A stretch of 64,000 bases of DNA from contig NZ_VIKW01000017.1 of NCBI RefSeq assembly GCF_009711975.1, positions 48,923-112,922 of the forward strand, read 5' to 3'. The stretch's first letter is position 1. Each line of letters opens with the position of its first letter. This stretch comes from Anabaena sp. UHCC 0204 (lineage in GTDB: Bacteria > Cyanobacteriota > Cyanobacteriia > Cyanobacteriales > Nostocaceae). Positions 28,394 through 37,209 of the stretch are shown in pieces. The notes under the pieces were generated by a model. That model searched no databases, had not been told where the DNA came from, and was given only the letters and a program-made list of their open reading frames with translations. A program made the translations under genes and the position numbers.

Positions 28394-28717
28394 ATGGATA
28401 ATAACAACTGGTTGCAGCAGTTAATGATGTTGGGTATTGGGACAACTTCTTTAGTTGCAGACAAACTTAAGCAAGTCAGTGATGAATTGGTAAAAGACGG
28501 TAAGCTCAATCCTGATCAAGCTAAAGCAGTAATGGATGATCTTGTAACTCAGTTACAATCTGAACAAGGCAATTGGGACGAACAAATGCAACGACAAATG
28601 CGAAATATGATGCAGGATTTGGGAGTTGCGCGTCAGTCGGAAGTAGACGAATTACGAGGGAGAATTGACCGTTTAGAGCGACAAGTCAGGGATTTAGAAA
28701 ATAAACTGTGGCGCTAA
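28394..28717 (+). CDS. Phasin-like coiled-coil protein
   Basis: A 107-residue, almost all helical protein. It has an N-terminal hydrophobic stretch (WLQQLMMLGIGTTSLVADKL) and then a phasin/polyhydroxyalkanoate-granule-associated-like coiled coil ending VDELRGRIDRLERQVRDLENKL. In cyanobacteria such proteins are annotated as phasin family; no phaC/phaE gene is nearby, so the PHA link is not supported by context. Single gene, about 57 bp from the FKBP gene. Confidence 0.75.
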   Translation: MDNNNWLQQLMMLGIGTTSLVADKLKQVSDELVKDGKLNPDQAKAVMDDLVTQLQSEQGNWDEQMQRQMRNMMQDLGVARQSEVDELRGRIDRLERQVRDLENKLWR

Positions 28718-28774
28718 AATGTCATTTCTGATTTAAACTAATTTGTGTTCTGTCAGTAATCTGATTACCAATAA

Positions 28775-29317
28775 TTGAAACAGAGAGGGCTGAATTTGAA
28801 AGGAATTTTCCTCAGCGTGGCGTTCATGCTGGTGTGTGTTGGCATTTTAGTATTTACCCAAATTAGCGGGAAACAAGATACTGCAATAGCAACTCAATTA
28901 ACCCAAACACAACTAGCTACCACGGTCATTCAAGAAAACAATACTCTAATAGCGAGCAATACTATGTCTGAAGCCAATACTGTTACTACCCCCTCTGGAC
29001 TAAAATATGTGGAACTAGTAGAGGGAACAGGTGATACTCCCAAATCTGGACAAACCGTTGAGGTTCACTACGTCGGTACTTTAGAAGATGGGACTAAATT
29101 TGATAGTTCACGCGATCGCGGTCAACCATTTAGCTTTAAAATCGGCATAGGACAAGTAATTAAAGGTTGGGATGAAGGACTAAGCACTATGAAAGTAGGT
29201 GGCCGTCGTCAATTAATTATCCCTTCAGAATTAGGTTATGGTGCGCGTGGTGCTGGTGGTGTAATTCCCCCCTACTCTACTTTACTTTTTGACGTGGAAT
29301 TGTTAGGCGTTAAATAG
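28775..29317 (+). CDS. FKBP-type peptidyl-prolyl isomerase, membrane-anchored
   Basis: A 180-residue protein with an N-terminal hydrophobic anchor or signal (FLSVAFMLVCVGILVFTQI) and a C-terminal FKBP domain at about 76-180. FKBP motifs: VEVHYVGTLEDGTKFDSSRDR, then GQVIKGWDEGL and IPSELGYGARGAGGVIPPYS (both visible in the frame). It probably acts in the thylakoid lumen or periplasm on protein folding. The apparent start is a TTG at 28775; a second TTG lies at 28796, so the true start within the anchor is uncertain. Confidence 0.9.
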   Translation: MKQRGLNLKGIFLSVAFMLVCVGILVFTQISGKQDTAIATQLTQTQLATTVIQENNTLIASNTMSEANTVTTPSGLKYVELVEGTGDTPKSGQTVEVHYVGTLEDGTKFDSSRDRGQPFSFKIGIGQVIKGWDEGLSTMKVGGRRQLIIPSELGYGARGAGGVIPPYSTLLFDVELLGVK

Positions 29318-29427
29318 AAATTGGGAACTGGGGATTGGGAATTAGAAATTGGGAAAATATAGAAGGTTTCAGTGATTGCAGTGGTTGAAAAACATCAATA
29401 AAAAAATTAGTTGTCAAAAGAAAACAG

Positions 29428-30069
29428 ATGAATAATGCTACTTATTCTGGTGACTCTTCTCCTTTTAGCTTTGATTTTTTCGCCCCTCACCCCAGCCAAG
29501 ATGCTGATTTACTCCAACAGCTATCTTTTGTCCCTGGGTTGAAAGAAATCCTCATGTTACGTCAAGTTCATGCTTTAGAACACGCTACTGTGTGGTTGCT
29601 GGGGGAAAATAAAAACCTCGATTCACCACTAGAAACAACCTCTAATATGCAATTAGATGATGAATTATTGGGTGGTTTGTCTACTGAACAAGGATTTTTT
29701 CTCTATGGTGATGTAAATATTAGTGATTTGCGACGGGCTGTAACATTAGCTCAACATCGTCTTACTACTGGAGAATGGGATTTGGCGGTACATCCCCGTT
29801 GTGGCACAAATTTATCTGTAGCTATGTTATTAACGGCTGGATTGGCTGCTAGTGTGCCTTTTATCTTACCATTTCGACCTGTTGAACAACTGATTGGTTT
29901 AGGTTTAGCAGCCACAGCAGCGGCGGAAATTGCTCCGGATTTAGGGATGCTCACTCAACGTTATATTACAACTTCTATTCCTTTTAATTTGGCTGTTGAT
30001 AATATTACTATTACTCGTGATTTTTGGGGCAGAGAAAGTCATTTTGTTAAGGTATGTTGGGAAGAATAA
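29428..30069 (+). CDS. DUF6391 membrane protein
   Basis: A 213-residue protein of a cyanobacterial family of unknown function. It has the conserved block MLRQVHALEHATVWLLGE with an H-x3-H-like His pair, an RCGTNLSV element and two hydrophobic helices in the C-terminal half (AMLLTAGLAASVPFILPF; LIGLGLAATAAAEIAPDLG). No catalytic role can be assigned. Confidence 0.72.
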   Translation: MNNATYSGDSSPFSFDFFAPHPSQDADLLQQLSFVPGLKEILMLRQVHALEHATVWLLGENKNLDSPLETTSNMQLDDELLGGLSTEQGFFLYGDVNISDLRRAVTLAQHRLTTGEWDLAVHPRCGTNLSVAMLLTAGLAASVPFILPFRPVEQLIGLGLAATAAAEIAPDLGMLTQRYITTSIPFNLAVDNITITRDFWGRESHFVKVCWEE

Positions 30070-30166
30070 GAATCAGGAGTTAATGAACCACGAAGGAACG
30101 AAGGACACGAAGGAAGAAGGAAGAAGGAAGAAAATTAATAACTGTAAAAAGTAGATATTTAGTATT

Positions 30167-31168
30167 ATGAGAAAACTTTATTTTTTAGTTCCTGGAACAA
30201 ATGGTAAGTTTGCTTGTGGTGGTCTTTGGGCGGAGTTGAAAACTGTTGATTTAGCTCAACAAATTTGTGATGCTGTGGTGGTTACTTATCGTCAACGAGA
30301 ATCAGATAAGTTGTTTTTAGATGATTTATTAAAGGACAAAAAACTAGATGATGTGATTTTTGTCATTAGTTGGGGTTTTGATGTTGGTAAATTGGCGGCT
30401 AAGTTACAACATTACAATGTGATTTATCATGCTCATAGTGCAGGTTATCAGATTAATTTACCAGCGAATATTCCTATTATTACGGTTAGCAGAAATACTC
30501 TAGGTTATTGGGGACAACAATCACCAAATTCTCTAATTTATTATTTACCAAATCAAATTAGTGATGGATTTACTAATTTACATCAAAATCGAGATATTGA
30601 TGTTTTGGTTCAGATGCGGAAATCTTCGGAATATTTAATTAAATCATTAATTCCAGCTTTAGAAAAAAAATGCAAGGTATTAGTTGTTGATAGTTATGTG
30701 GAAGATTTACCAGCTTTATTTAATCGCACTAAAGTTTATCTTTACGATTCTGGAGAATATTGGAAGTTACAAGGAGTTAGTGAAGGATTTGGTTTACAAC
30801 CAATGGAAGCTTTAGCTTGTGGTTGTCAAGTTTTTTCTAGTGTGAATGGGGGATTATCTGATTATTTAGATCCGGGTTTTAATTGTTATAAAATTGCTGG
30901 ATATGCTTTGGAATTTGACGTAGAACGGATTTTAAAAGTTTTAGAATCTTCAGGATCACTAACTTTATCAGAAACTGTGTTAGCAGAGTATAGAACTGAG
31001 AATATTATTCACCGCTTACAAGTAATTTTAGCAGATATCAATGATTTCTTTGACCATAAAAATAATTATTCGGCTAAAATTCCAGATTTTACAAAAATCC
31101 GGTTAGCAAAATTATTTACACAGAGAATCTTTGCTAAAATTAAGAAGAAATATTTACAGGGTAATTAG
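30167..31168 (+). CDS. GT4-family glycosyltransferase
   Basis: A 333-residue GT-B glycosyltransferase with a short N-terminal domain. The C-terminal donor-site region shows GVSEGFGLQPMEALACGCQVFSS (EX7E-like motif) and NGGLSDYLDPGFNCYKI. It is followed after 9 bp by rmlB on the same strand, so the pair probably works in cell-wall or exopolysaccharide synthesis. Acceptor and donor sugars are unknown. Confidence 0.85.
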   Translation: MRKLYFLVPGTNGKFACGGLWAELKTVDLAQQICDAVVVTYRQRESDKLFLDDLLKDKKLDDVIFVISWGFDVGKLAAKLQHYNVIYHAHSAGYQINLPANIPIITVSRNTLGYWGQQSPNSLIYYLPNQISDGFTNLHQNRDIDVLVQMRKSSEYLIKSLIPALEKKCKVLVVDSYVEDLPALFNRTKVYLYDSGEYWKLQGVSEGFGLQPMEALACGCQVFSSVNGGLSDYLDPGFNCYKIAGYALEFDVERILKVLESSGSLTLSETVLAEYRTENIIHRLQVILADINDFFDHKNNYSAKIPDFTKIRLAKLFTQRIFAKIKKKYLQGN

Positions 31169-31177
31169 GTAATTTTA

Positions 31178-32200
31178 ATGAATAGAAGATTATTGGTAAC
31201 TGGAGGGGCTGGGTTTATTGGTGCGAATTTTGTCCATCATTGGTGTCAGACTTATCCAAATGATCGTTTAGTGGTATTGGATGCTCTTACCTATGCTGGA
31301 AATCGTCATAATTTAGCCTCGGTTGCAGAAAGAGAGAATTTTCGATTTGTCCAGGGGGATATATGCGATCGCTCTTTGGTTGATAATTTACTTTTAACAG
31401 AAAATATAGATACTATAGCTCATTTTGCTGCGGAATCTCATGTTGATCGCTCAATTACTGGACCTGCTGCATTTGTCCAAACTAATGTAGTGGGAACTTT
31501 TACTCTTTTAGAAGCTTTTCGTCAGCGTTGGGAAGCAAAATCACAACCTAGTAATTATCTATTTCTTCATGTTTCTACAGATGAAGTTTATGGTAGTCTC
31601 ACTCCAGATGCACCAGCATTTTCGGAAACTACAGCATATAGCCCTAATAGTCCCTATTCAGCCTCGAAAGCTGGGAGTGATCATTTAGTTCGGGCTTATT
31701 ATCATACTTATAACTTACCGACAATTATCACCAATTGCTCAAATAATTATGGTGCTTTTCAATTTCCCGAAAAGCTAATTCCTTTGATGTGTATTAATAT
31801 TTTAACTGGTAAAGAATTACCTGTTTATGGTGATGGTAAAAATGTTAGAGATTGGCTGTATGTAGGTGATCACTGTCGGGCTTTAGATGTGGTAATCCAT
31901 CAAGGAAAACCAGGTGAAAATTATAATATTGGTGGGAATAACGAAGTTGAAAATATCAGCCTCGTCCAAAATTTATGTCAAATTATGAATGAATTAGCAT
32001 CAGATTTACCAGTATCTCCAGCGGAAAAATTAATTACTTTTGTGAAGGATAGACCTGGACATGATCGAAGATATGCAATTAATGCTAATAAGCTGAAAAC
32101 CGAATTAGGTTGGACTCCATCTGTGACAATTACTGAAGGTTTACGTTTAACTGTGGAATGGTATCTTAGTAATCGTGATTGGTGGAAACCTTTGTTATAG
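31178..32200 (+). CDS. rmlB: dTDP-glucose 4,6-dehydratase
   Basis: Extended SDR of 340 residues that makes dTDP-4-keto-6-deoxyglucose, the second step of dTDP-rhamnose synthesis. It has the NAD loop TGGAGFIGANFVHHW, the catalytic block HVSTDEVYG (Thr-Asp-Glu), the YSASKAGSDH Tyr-Lys pair, and NNYGAFQFPEKLIPL. The remaining rml genes are not in the window. It follows a glycosyltransferase gene. Confidence 0.94.
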   Translation: MNRRLLVTGGAGFIGANFVHHWCQTYPNDRLVVLDALTYAGNRHNLASVAERENFRFVQGDICDRSLVDNLLLTENIDTIAHFAAESHVDRSITGPAAFVQTNVVGTFTLLEAFRQRWEAKSQPSNYLFLHVSTDEVYGSLTPDAPAFSETTAYSPNSPYSASKAGSDHLVRAYYHTYNLPTIITNCSNNYGAFQFPEKLIPLMCINILTGKELPVYGDGKNVRDWLYVGDHCRALDVVIHQGKPGENYNIGGNNEVENISLVQNLCQIMNELASDLPVSPAEKLITFVKDRPGHDRRYAINANKLKTELGWTPSVTITEGLRLTVEWYLSNRDWWKPLL

Positions 32201-32312
32201 AAGTAGTGAAGAAGGAAGAAGGCGGAATAATCTCGAATTTTGAAAAGTGCTTAACCCCCATTTTCACGAAGACAGGTTTTTAATTATATCAATACCTACT
32301 TCCTACAAGTTA

Positions 32313-33185
32313 TTAATGATGAATGGGAAATTTGGATTGGAGTAAATTCCGCACAGCTACTTCTAAATCGCTTTCTTTAAGTAAAGATTCTCCCATAATC
32401 ACTGTTTGAACACCAGCATCAGCAAGTAAAGATAAATCATCAGAAGTTTCTATTCCCGATTCACTAGTAACTATAATTCCTAACTTTTGTAGTTGCGATC
32501 GCCTAGCTATTAATAATTGCTGAGTGATATTAATATTGATGTCAATATCACTTAAACTCTGGTTATTAATGGAAACTATGCGGACATCTTCTAATTCCAG
32601 CACTCTATCCAAATCAGTTAAGTTATTAACTTGGATGATAGCATTCATTCCTAAGTAGTGAATCACTCTTAGAAAGTTTTGTAATTCTTTATCTGTAAGA
32701 ATAGCAGCAATTAATAATATTGCGTCTGCACCAGCCGAACGTGCTAAATAAATTTGGCAAGGATCAATGATAAAATCTTTGCAAAGTAGAGGTAATGCTA
32801 CCCGATATCTAATCGCCCGCAAATGATCAAAACCACCTTGAAAAAACTTTTGATCAGTAACAACAGATAAACAAGATGCACCTCCACGTTTATAGGCTTG
32901 AGCAATAGCAACTGGTTCAAAATCTGGTCTAATTACTTTTTGATAAAGTGATGTTTTTCTCACTTCGGCAATTAAACTAGGTTTATAAATACTCTGTTGC
33001 AAAGCTGTGAAAAAATCCCGTACAGTAGGAGCAGCGGTTAACTGACGTTGCAAAGAAGCCCAAGACATATCTTGTTGCATTTGAGCAACTTCTAGTTTTT
33101 TTTGCCACACAATTTCTTTGAGCATTGCTTGCATTTGAGGATTATAAATTGTAATTGGGTAAATCATAAAATCTGCATAATTCAA
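32313..33185 (-). CDS. Degenerate indole-3-glycerol-phosphate synthase paralogue
   Basis: A 290-residue TIM-barrel protein clearly of the TrpC family (FDHLRAIRYRVALPLLCKDF; VTSESGIETSDDLSLLADAG). Comparison with the known IGPS active site (E51, K53, K110, E159, N180, R182, E210, S211 in Sulfolobus numbering) shows Glu74, Lys136, Asn207 and Glu242/Ser243 kept. But the catalytic Lys is Arg (IAEVRKTS), the SPSKG phosphate loop is SLYQK, the second Glu is Gln (IIQVNNL), and the NNRNL Arg is Gln (NNQSL). It is probably a second copy that has lost or changed activity; the organism must have another trpC. A dispersed repeat ends at its start codon. A start further in at MIYPITIY is possible. Confidence 0.82.
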   Translation of the reverse strand: MNYADFMIYPITIYNPQMQAMLKEIVWQKKLEVAQMQQDMSWASLQRQLTAAPTVRDFFTALQQSIYKPSLIAEVRKTSLYQKVIRPDFEPVAIAQAYKRGGASCLSVVTDQKFFQGGFDHLRAIRYRVALPLLCKDFIIDPCQIYLARSAGADAILLIAAILTDKELQNFLRVIHYLGMNAIIQVNNLTDLDRVLELEDVRIVSINNQSLSDIDININITQQLLIARRSQLQKLGIIVTSESGIETSDDLSLLADAGVQTVIMGESLLKESDLEVAVRNLLQSKFPIHH

Positions 33186-33317
33186 AGTTTGTAGTGTTAG
33201 CGCAGCGTCTCGTAGAGAGGACTTTAGTCCTAATCTAAGGGCTGTTCGCGTAGCGTTCCCGCAGGGTAGCCCTTACTACCAAATCATCTCCATATTTTTA
33301 CATTACTTAATCTACTT
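33177..33317. repeat. Dispersed palindromic repeat with two small insertions (copy of 61199-61295)
   Basis: Shares TCAAAGTTTGTAGTG, GGACTTTAGTCCT, AAGGGCTG, GCCCTTACTACCAAAT and TTTTTACATTACTTAATCTACT with the region at 61199. Relative to that copy it has a 21-bp insertion TTAGCGCAGCGTCTCGTAGAG at 33197 and a 24-bp replacement TTCGCGTAGCGTTCCCGCAGGGTA at 33245. Both inserts look like the small dispersed repeats known from Nostoc. Confidence 0.82.
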
Positions 33318-33412
33318 TGATTTATTCTCCTCTACTTACTTAATGGTGATGAATTATTATTTAAGAAGTTTCATCTTTCTGGTTTTAGACGAAAATTTCA
33401 ACATATTCATCT

Positions 33413-33691
33413 TCAAAAACGCACCCATTTTGATTTGACATCAAACCTGTCAACTTTTTTTACATTTGGCTGATTTTCCTGAGCATTACCAAGTAAGCAG
33501 TTAGTTTTCAGCAATCTGATATAAGTACGATATGGAATATAGTCTATTGGGTTATAACCAGAAAATTGTAAAACTAACACACAAGCCCAAGAGTATTTTC
33601 CTGAGATAATCGCTTTGATTATTTGTTCTATTTGTTCAGCTTTAATTTTTTTATTAATGGATGCACTATACCCTGTAAGATTTTGACTCAT
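33413..33691 (-). CDS. HetP-family heterocyst differentiation protein
   Basis: A 92-residue protein with the HetP-family core: QIEQIIKAIISGKYSWACVLVLQFSGYNPIDYIPYRTYIRLLKTN (read in parts). HetP acts downstream of HetR to commit cells to heterocyst formation, and Anabaena has several paralogues. The C-terminal ~20 residues here are non-conserved. The gene has a long (over 900 bp) non-coding region upstream, matching the long leader of developmental genes. Which paralogue this is cannot be told from the sequence. Confidence 0.88.
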   Translation of the reverse strand: MSQNLTGYSASINKKIKAEQIEQIIKAIISGKYSWACVLVLQFSGYNPIDYIPYRTYIRLLKTNCLLGNAQENQPNVKKVDRFDVKSKWVRF

Positions 33692-34626
33692 GATTTGTAT
33701 CCCTATTTCTCAGCTAAAAATTATTTAATGATTTTTCTGATTCAGTCATCAAAAAAGGCTTCTTTTTAAAGACTACCTAAAGTTATCCATCCAATACATG
33801 AATTATTTTTTGATTGATTTGATGATTTTTTCGCTCTTATTATTTTTACATTCTATTAACTGTCAGCACCTCTATTTTTTAAGTGCCTATTTATCGCCAA
33901 GAATTATATAGTATATCTATGAATATTTAGGTTAATTTTCTTGTGTAATCCGGTTGTTAGTGATTTTGTTGAGATTGGTGATTGGTAGTAGATAATCCGT
34001 AAAATTATCATCCCTCTACTACTTTTTATTAACTTTTATCTATTCCTTATTCCCTGACTTTATTATTTAGAGCTTATTTTTGATAGTTATACATAAATTT
34101 TTCTAATGATTTATCTTCCCTAAGATGGATGTTAAATAATTATGGGTTAATTTTAGGAAAAAATATCTTCCTCCTGACAGATGACTGTCTATATTCTTTC
34201 GTAGTTCAATCCAAATAAGAGGAAATATAGTGGAATTAGATAAATAATTCATAATTTACCTATTTATCAAGTTTCACAACCCAAAAATCTCTACAAATAT
34301 TAATTGACAATATCGCTATTTTATGGTTTGGCATTCAAATTTCAGGGTGAGTAAATTAGCAGACAATCAAAATAATAATTATTGTTGTCATGCAACTAAA
34401 TGAAAAGGTTTTACTTTTTATTGTTAAAATCAAATTTATTCAAACTTAAATATGAAGCTACCAAGGATTAATTCTTGATGGGGATCATATCAATTATCAA
34501 GATTTTATTAGGTATTTTCTCTAATTTTGTGTTTCCTATTACTCAAGTTATATCTAGATTGATGAGTTCCTCGGTACAAGTTTTAGTTATGGTTGAAAAC
34601 TCTAAAATTTAGTGATTGGAATAACT
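33692..34626. other. Long AT-rich intergenic region between hetP-like gene and response regulator
   Basis: About 935 bp with no supported gene. It holds the divergent promoters of the hetP-family gene (minus strand) and the response-regulator gene (plus strand). No tRNA or CRISPR seen. I could not identify NtcA or HetR sites with confidence. Confidence 0.5.
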
Positions 34627-35714
34627 ATGTACGCAGCATCAAAAAAAATTATCGTCATTGATAATGACGTTGTTAACCGCAATCTTATTTGTGATTATCT
34701 TCAGGCTGAGGGCTATCATACTTTATGTGCAGAAAATGGTATTATTGGACTACAATTAACGAAAAAATACTTACCTGATTTGGTAATTTGCGATCTGGTG
34801 ATGCCAGATATAGATGGTTATACTATATTGAGTAATCTGCGAGAAGATCCTTTAACAGCCATTATTCCTTTCATCTTTTTAACTGCTATTAATACAAAAA
34901 CATCTTTGCGAAAAGCCATGGAATTGGGTGCAGATGATTATTTAACTAAACCTGCAACAAGGGATGAGTTATTGCGAGCGATCGCTATTAGATTACAAAA
35001 ACAAGCTCTTTTTAGATATTGGTATACTACTAATTCCCCTCAATTCTCAGAATTACCGAATATAACAGTAAATCCTCAGTCAATTTTTCCTAGTTTTCCC
35101 AATCTAAAAAAGGTGTTTGATTATATTGAAGCTCATTATCAAGAAGGAATTACCTCTTCTGATGTTGCGGAAGCTGTGGGTTATTCTCCTGCATATCTAA
35201 CTAGGGTTTGCTGAAAAAGTTATCTGTGAGGGGAGGGAACAGGGAACAGGGAACAGGGAACAGTTTCAACTATCTGGATATCCTCAATTTCCCATATCCG
35301 ACAAGGAAAAATGCAACTGTTTTGAGACACCATAAGCTAAAACCTTGCACTTGCTTGTTCTTGAAATCCGCGAAACCCCTATTAATAGACGGTTACAGCT
35401 TTATTCAGCAAGCCCTAACTAACCAAGTTGCTAAACAAACAGGAGAACCAATTAATGTTTGGATTGTCAAAAGACGGATGGTAGCTGCCCTTCCTTTACT
35501 GAAAAATACTAATCAGACAATTGAGGAAATTGCCGCCAATTTGGGTTATCAAAATGCTTGTCATTTTTCCCGACAATTTCGCCAACATCATGGTTTATCT
35601 CCCACAAATTGGCGGAAAAAACATCAGGTAACTTCAGATTCAACAACGACAAAGTTGCAATTTATTAAAAATCGCTCACCATTAGTAAAACCTGTAGCTG
35701 TAGGGAGAACTTAA
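34627..35714 (+). pseudogene. AraC-family response regulator interrupted by a MITE
   Basis: The REC domain (34627 onward: IIVIDNDVVNRN, phospho-acceptor in CDLVMPDIDGY, LTA, DDYLTKPATRDELL) is followed by the start of an AraC helix-turn-helix domain (EGITSSDVAEAVGYSPAYLT). It is then cut by a 214-bp insertion, after which the rest of the HTH continues (NQVAKQTGEPINVWIVKRRM...GYQNACHFSRQFRQHHGLSP, read in parts). Removing 35203-35416 and one AACT copy restores one uninterrupted frame of 289 codons. As it stands translation ends at TGA 35212-35214, giving a REC domain with a truncated HTH. The last residues AVGRT of the tail derive from a small dispersed repeat. Confidence 0.9.
35199..35420. 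mobile_element. 214-bp MITE with TIRs and 4-bp target duplication
   Basis: Element 35203-35416. Inverted termini AGGGTTTGCTGAA and TTCAGCAAGCCCT differ at one base. The target AACT is duplicated at 35199-35202 and 35417-35420 (a 5-bp TAACT duplication is also possible if the last T belongs to the target). No transposase is encoded. Inside is a four-copy heptamer array GGGAACA at 35235-35262. Confidence 0.92.
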
Positions 35715-35745
35715 AAGTTAAAAACCTCTTACCTATTAGCTAAAA

Positions 35746-36069
35746 TTAACTACTTTTCGGATTACTTAATTGCTGGATCACAAGTTGTACTGCTAAGGCT
35801 AATAAACCTAAAGCAACTAGCCCAAATATTCCCATTCCCAAAGCTACTACACCTACTACTAAAGTACGTACAGCCGAACCAATATTTACTACCATTTGGT
35901 TATCGGAATGGATGGGTTTCTTCGCAAAAGTTGTGGCAATTGAGATCATGAGAGAATAGGCAGCAAATGCAAATCCTCCTGACATTACTGCCCCAGTTAT
36001 ACAGCGTAAGGGCGTGGGTGATGTTTGATTAGAATCATTGGCTGATAGCGTTTCTTTTGGTTCGTTCAT
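35746..36069 (-). CDS. DUF3082 small membrane protein
   Basis: A 107-residue protein with two hydrophobic helices (GGFAFAAYSLMISIATTFA; VVGVVALGMGIFGLVALGLL) and the conserved CITGAVMSG start. DUF3082 is found in cyanobacteria and plastid-bearing plants with no known function. It lies downstream of ispE on the same strand, with a 120-bp palindromic element between them. Confidence 0.82.
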   Translation of the reverse strand: MNEPKETLSANDSNQTSPTPLRCITGAVMSGGFAFAAYSLMISIATTFAKKPIHSDNQMVVNIGSAVRTLVVGVVALGMGIFGLVALGLLALAVQLVIQQLSNPKSS

Positions 36070-36091
36070 AACATTTAAAAATGAAGTATGG

Positions 36092-36211
36092 GGCGACTAT
36101 AAGTCACTACTATACAAGCAAAGTCCACACTTCGTGGACTAATAAAAAAATCAGAAATTTATTAACCCACGGAGGTGGGTTTTGTCTGTGTAGCCGTGAC
36201 TTCTAGTCGCC
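36092..36211. repeat. Nested foldback element
   Basis: Outer arms GGCGACTATAAGTCAC and GTGACTTCTAGTCGCC close a 120-bp unit that contains two further hairpins, AGTCCAC-ACTTC-GTGGACT (36122-36140) and AACCCAC-GGA-GGTGGGTT (36164-36181). Similar nested architecture is seen at 49486-49621. Confidence 0.82.
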
Positions 36212-36232
36212 TTTTGTTTCTTTTTTTGGTAA

Positions 36233-37177
36233 TTAGGCTATTTTAATCCCATGTTTAATTGTTCGTGTTACAAACAATTCTAAATCTTGATCAGGAATAG
36301 CTTCTCGTATCTGCTGCTTGACTATTTCTGCTTGAGCTTGAGATTCAATAATGGCAAATACCGAAGGACCAGAACCTGACATCATTGTTCCTAAAACCCC
36401 TGTTTGCCTGGCAAATAATTCCCGCAGTTGCAATACTTGGGGATAAGCTGGTAAGACAACTTTCTCTAAATCATTATGTAGTTCTTGGGCAATTTTTTCG
36501 GTATTTTGATTTAAGATAGCTTTGACCATTTCTTCCGAATGAAATGCCTTGGCACGAGCCGCAAAACCTTCTGTATCTTGAATATAGTTAATTCCAAATT
36601 GTTGCCGATAAGTTTTGTATGCCCAAGGTGTAGAAACTTCCAAACTACGATATTTGGCTAATACTATGTGTAAATTATCCAAACTTTGTAAAGGTGCAAG
36701 TTGTTCACCTCTACCAGTAGCGATCGCTGTTCCCCCAGCAATACAAAATGGTACATCTGAACCGAGACTCGCACCTAATTCTTCTAATTCTAACTGAGTT
36801 AATCCCAAATCCCAAAGTAAATCCATTCCCATTAATACCGCTGCGGCATTGGTAGAACCTCCTGCTAACCCAGCAGAAACAGGAATATTTTTTTTCACGG
36901 TAATATCAACACCGCCAAAATTACTATACGCTTTGGGAAATTCCTTCGCCATTAATTCCGCAGCTTTATAAACTAAATTAGTTTGATCTGTGGGTACTTG
37001 GGGATGATTGCAATAGACGCGGATATTTCCTGTGCTGGCAGGGTGGATATCAATTTGGTCAGATAAATCTATACTTTGGAGTATCATCGCTAACTCATGA
37101 TAACCGTCAGGACGAGTACCGATAATTTCCAAATACAGATTGATTTTGGCAGGTGCAATTAAACTATAGGAACGCAT
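36233..37177 (-). CDS. ispE: 4-diphosphocytidyl-2-C-methyl-D-erythritol kinase
   Basis: GHMP kinase of the MEP isoprenoid pathway: phosphorylates CDP-methylerythritol at the 2-hydroxyl. The 314-residue product has the N-terminal APAKINLYLEIIGTRPDGYHEL, the ATP loop PVSAGLAGGSTNAAAVL, SLGSDVPFCIAGG and the C-terminal GTMMSGSGPSVFAI. It lies 32 bp downstream of rsmA on the same strand, a common cyanobacterial ksgA-ispE pair. Confidence 0.97.
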   Translation of the reverse strand: MRSYSLIAPAKINLYLEIIGTRPDGYHELAMILQSIDLSDQIDIHPASTGNIRVYCNHPQVPTDQTNLVYKAAELMAKEFPKAYSNFGGVDITVKKNIPVSAGLAGGSTNAAAVLMGMDLLWDLGLTQLELEELGASLGSDVPFCIAGGTAIATGRGEQLAPLQSLDNLHIVLAKYRSLEVSTPWAYKTYRQQFGINYIQDTEGFAARAKAFHSEEMVKAILNQNTEKIAQELHNDLEKVVLPAYPQVLQLRELFARQTGVLGTMMSGSGPSVFAIIESQAQAEIVKQQIREAIPDQDLELFVTRTIKHGIKIA

Positions 37178-37209
37178 AACGGTTATTTAGTAAGCAAGAG
37201 TAAAGAAAA

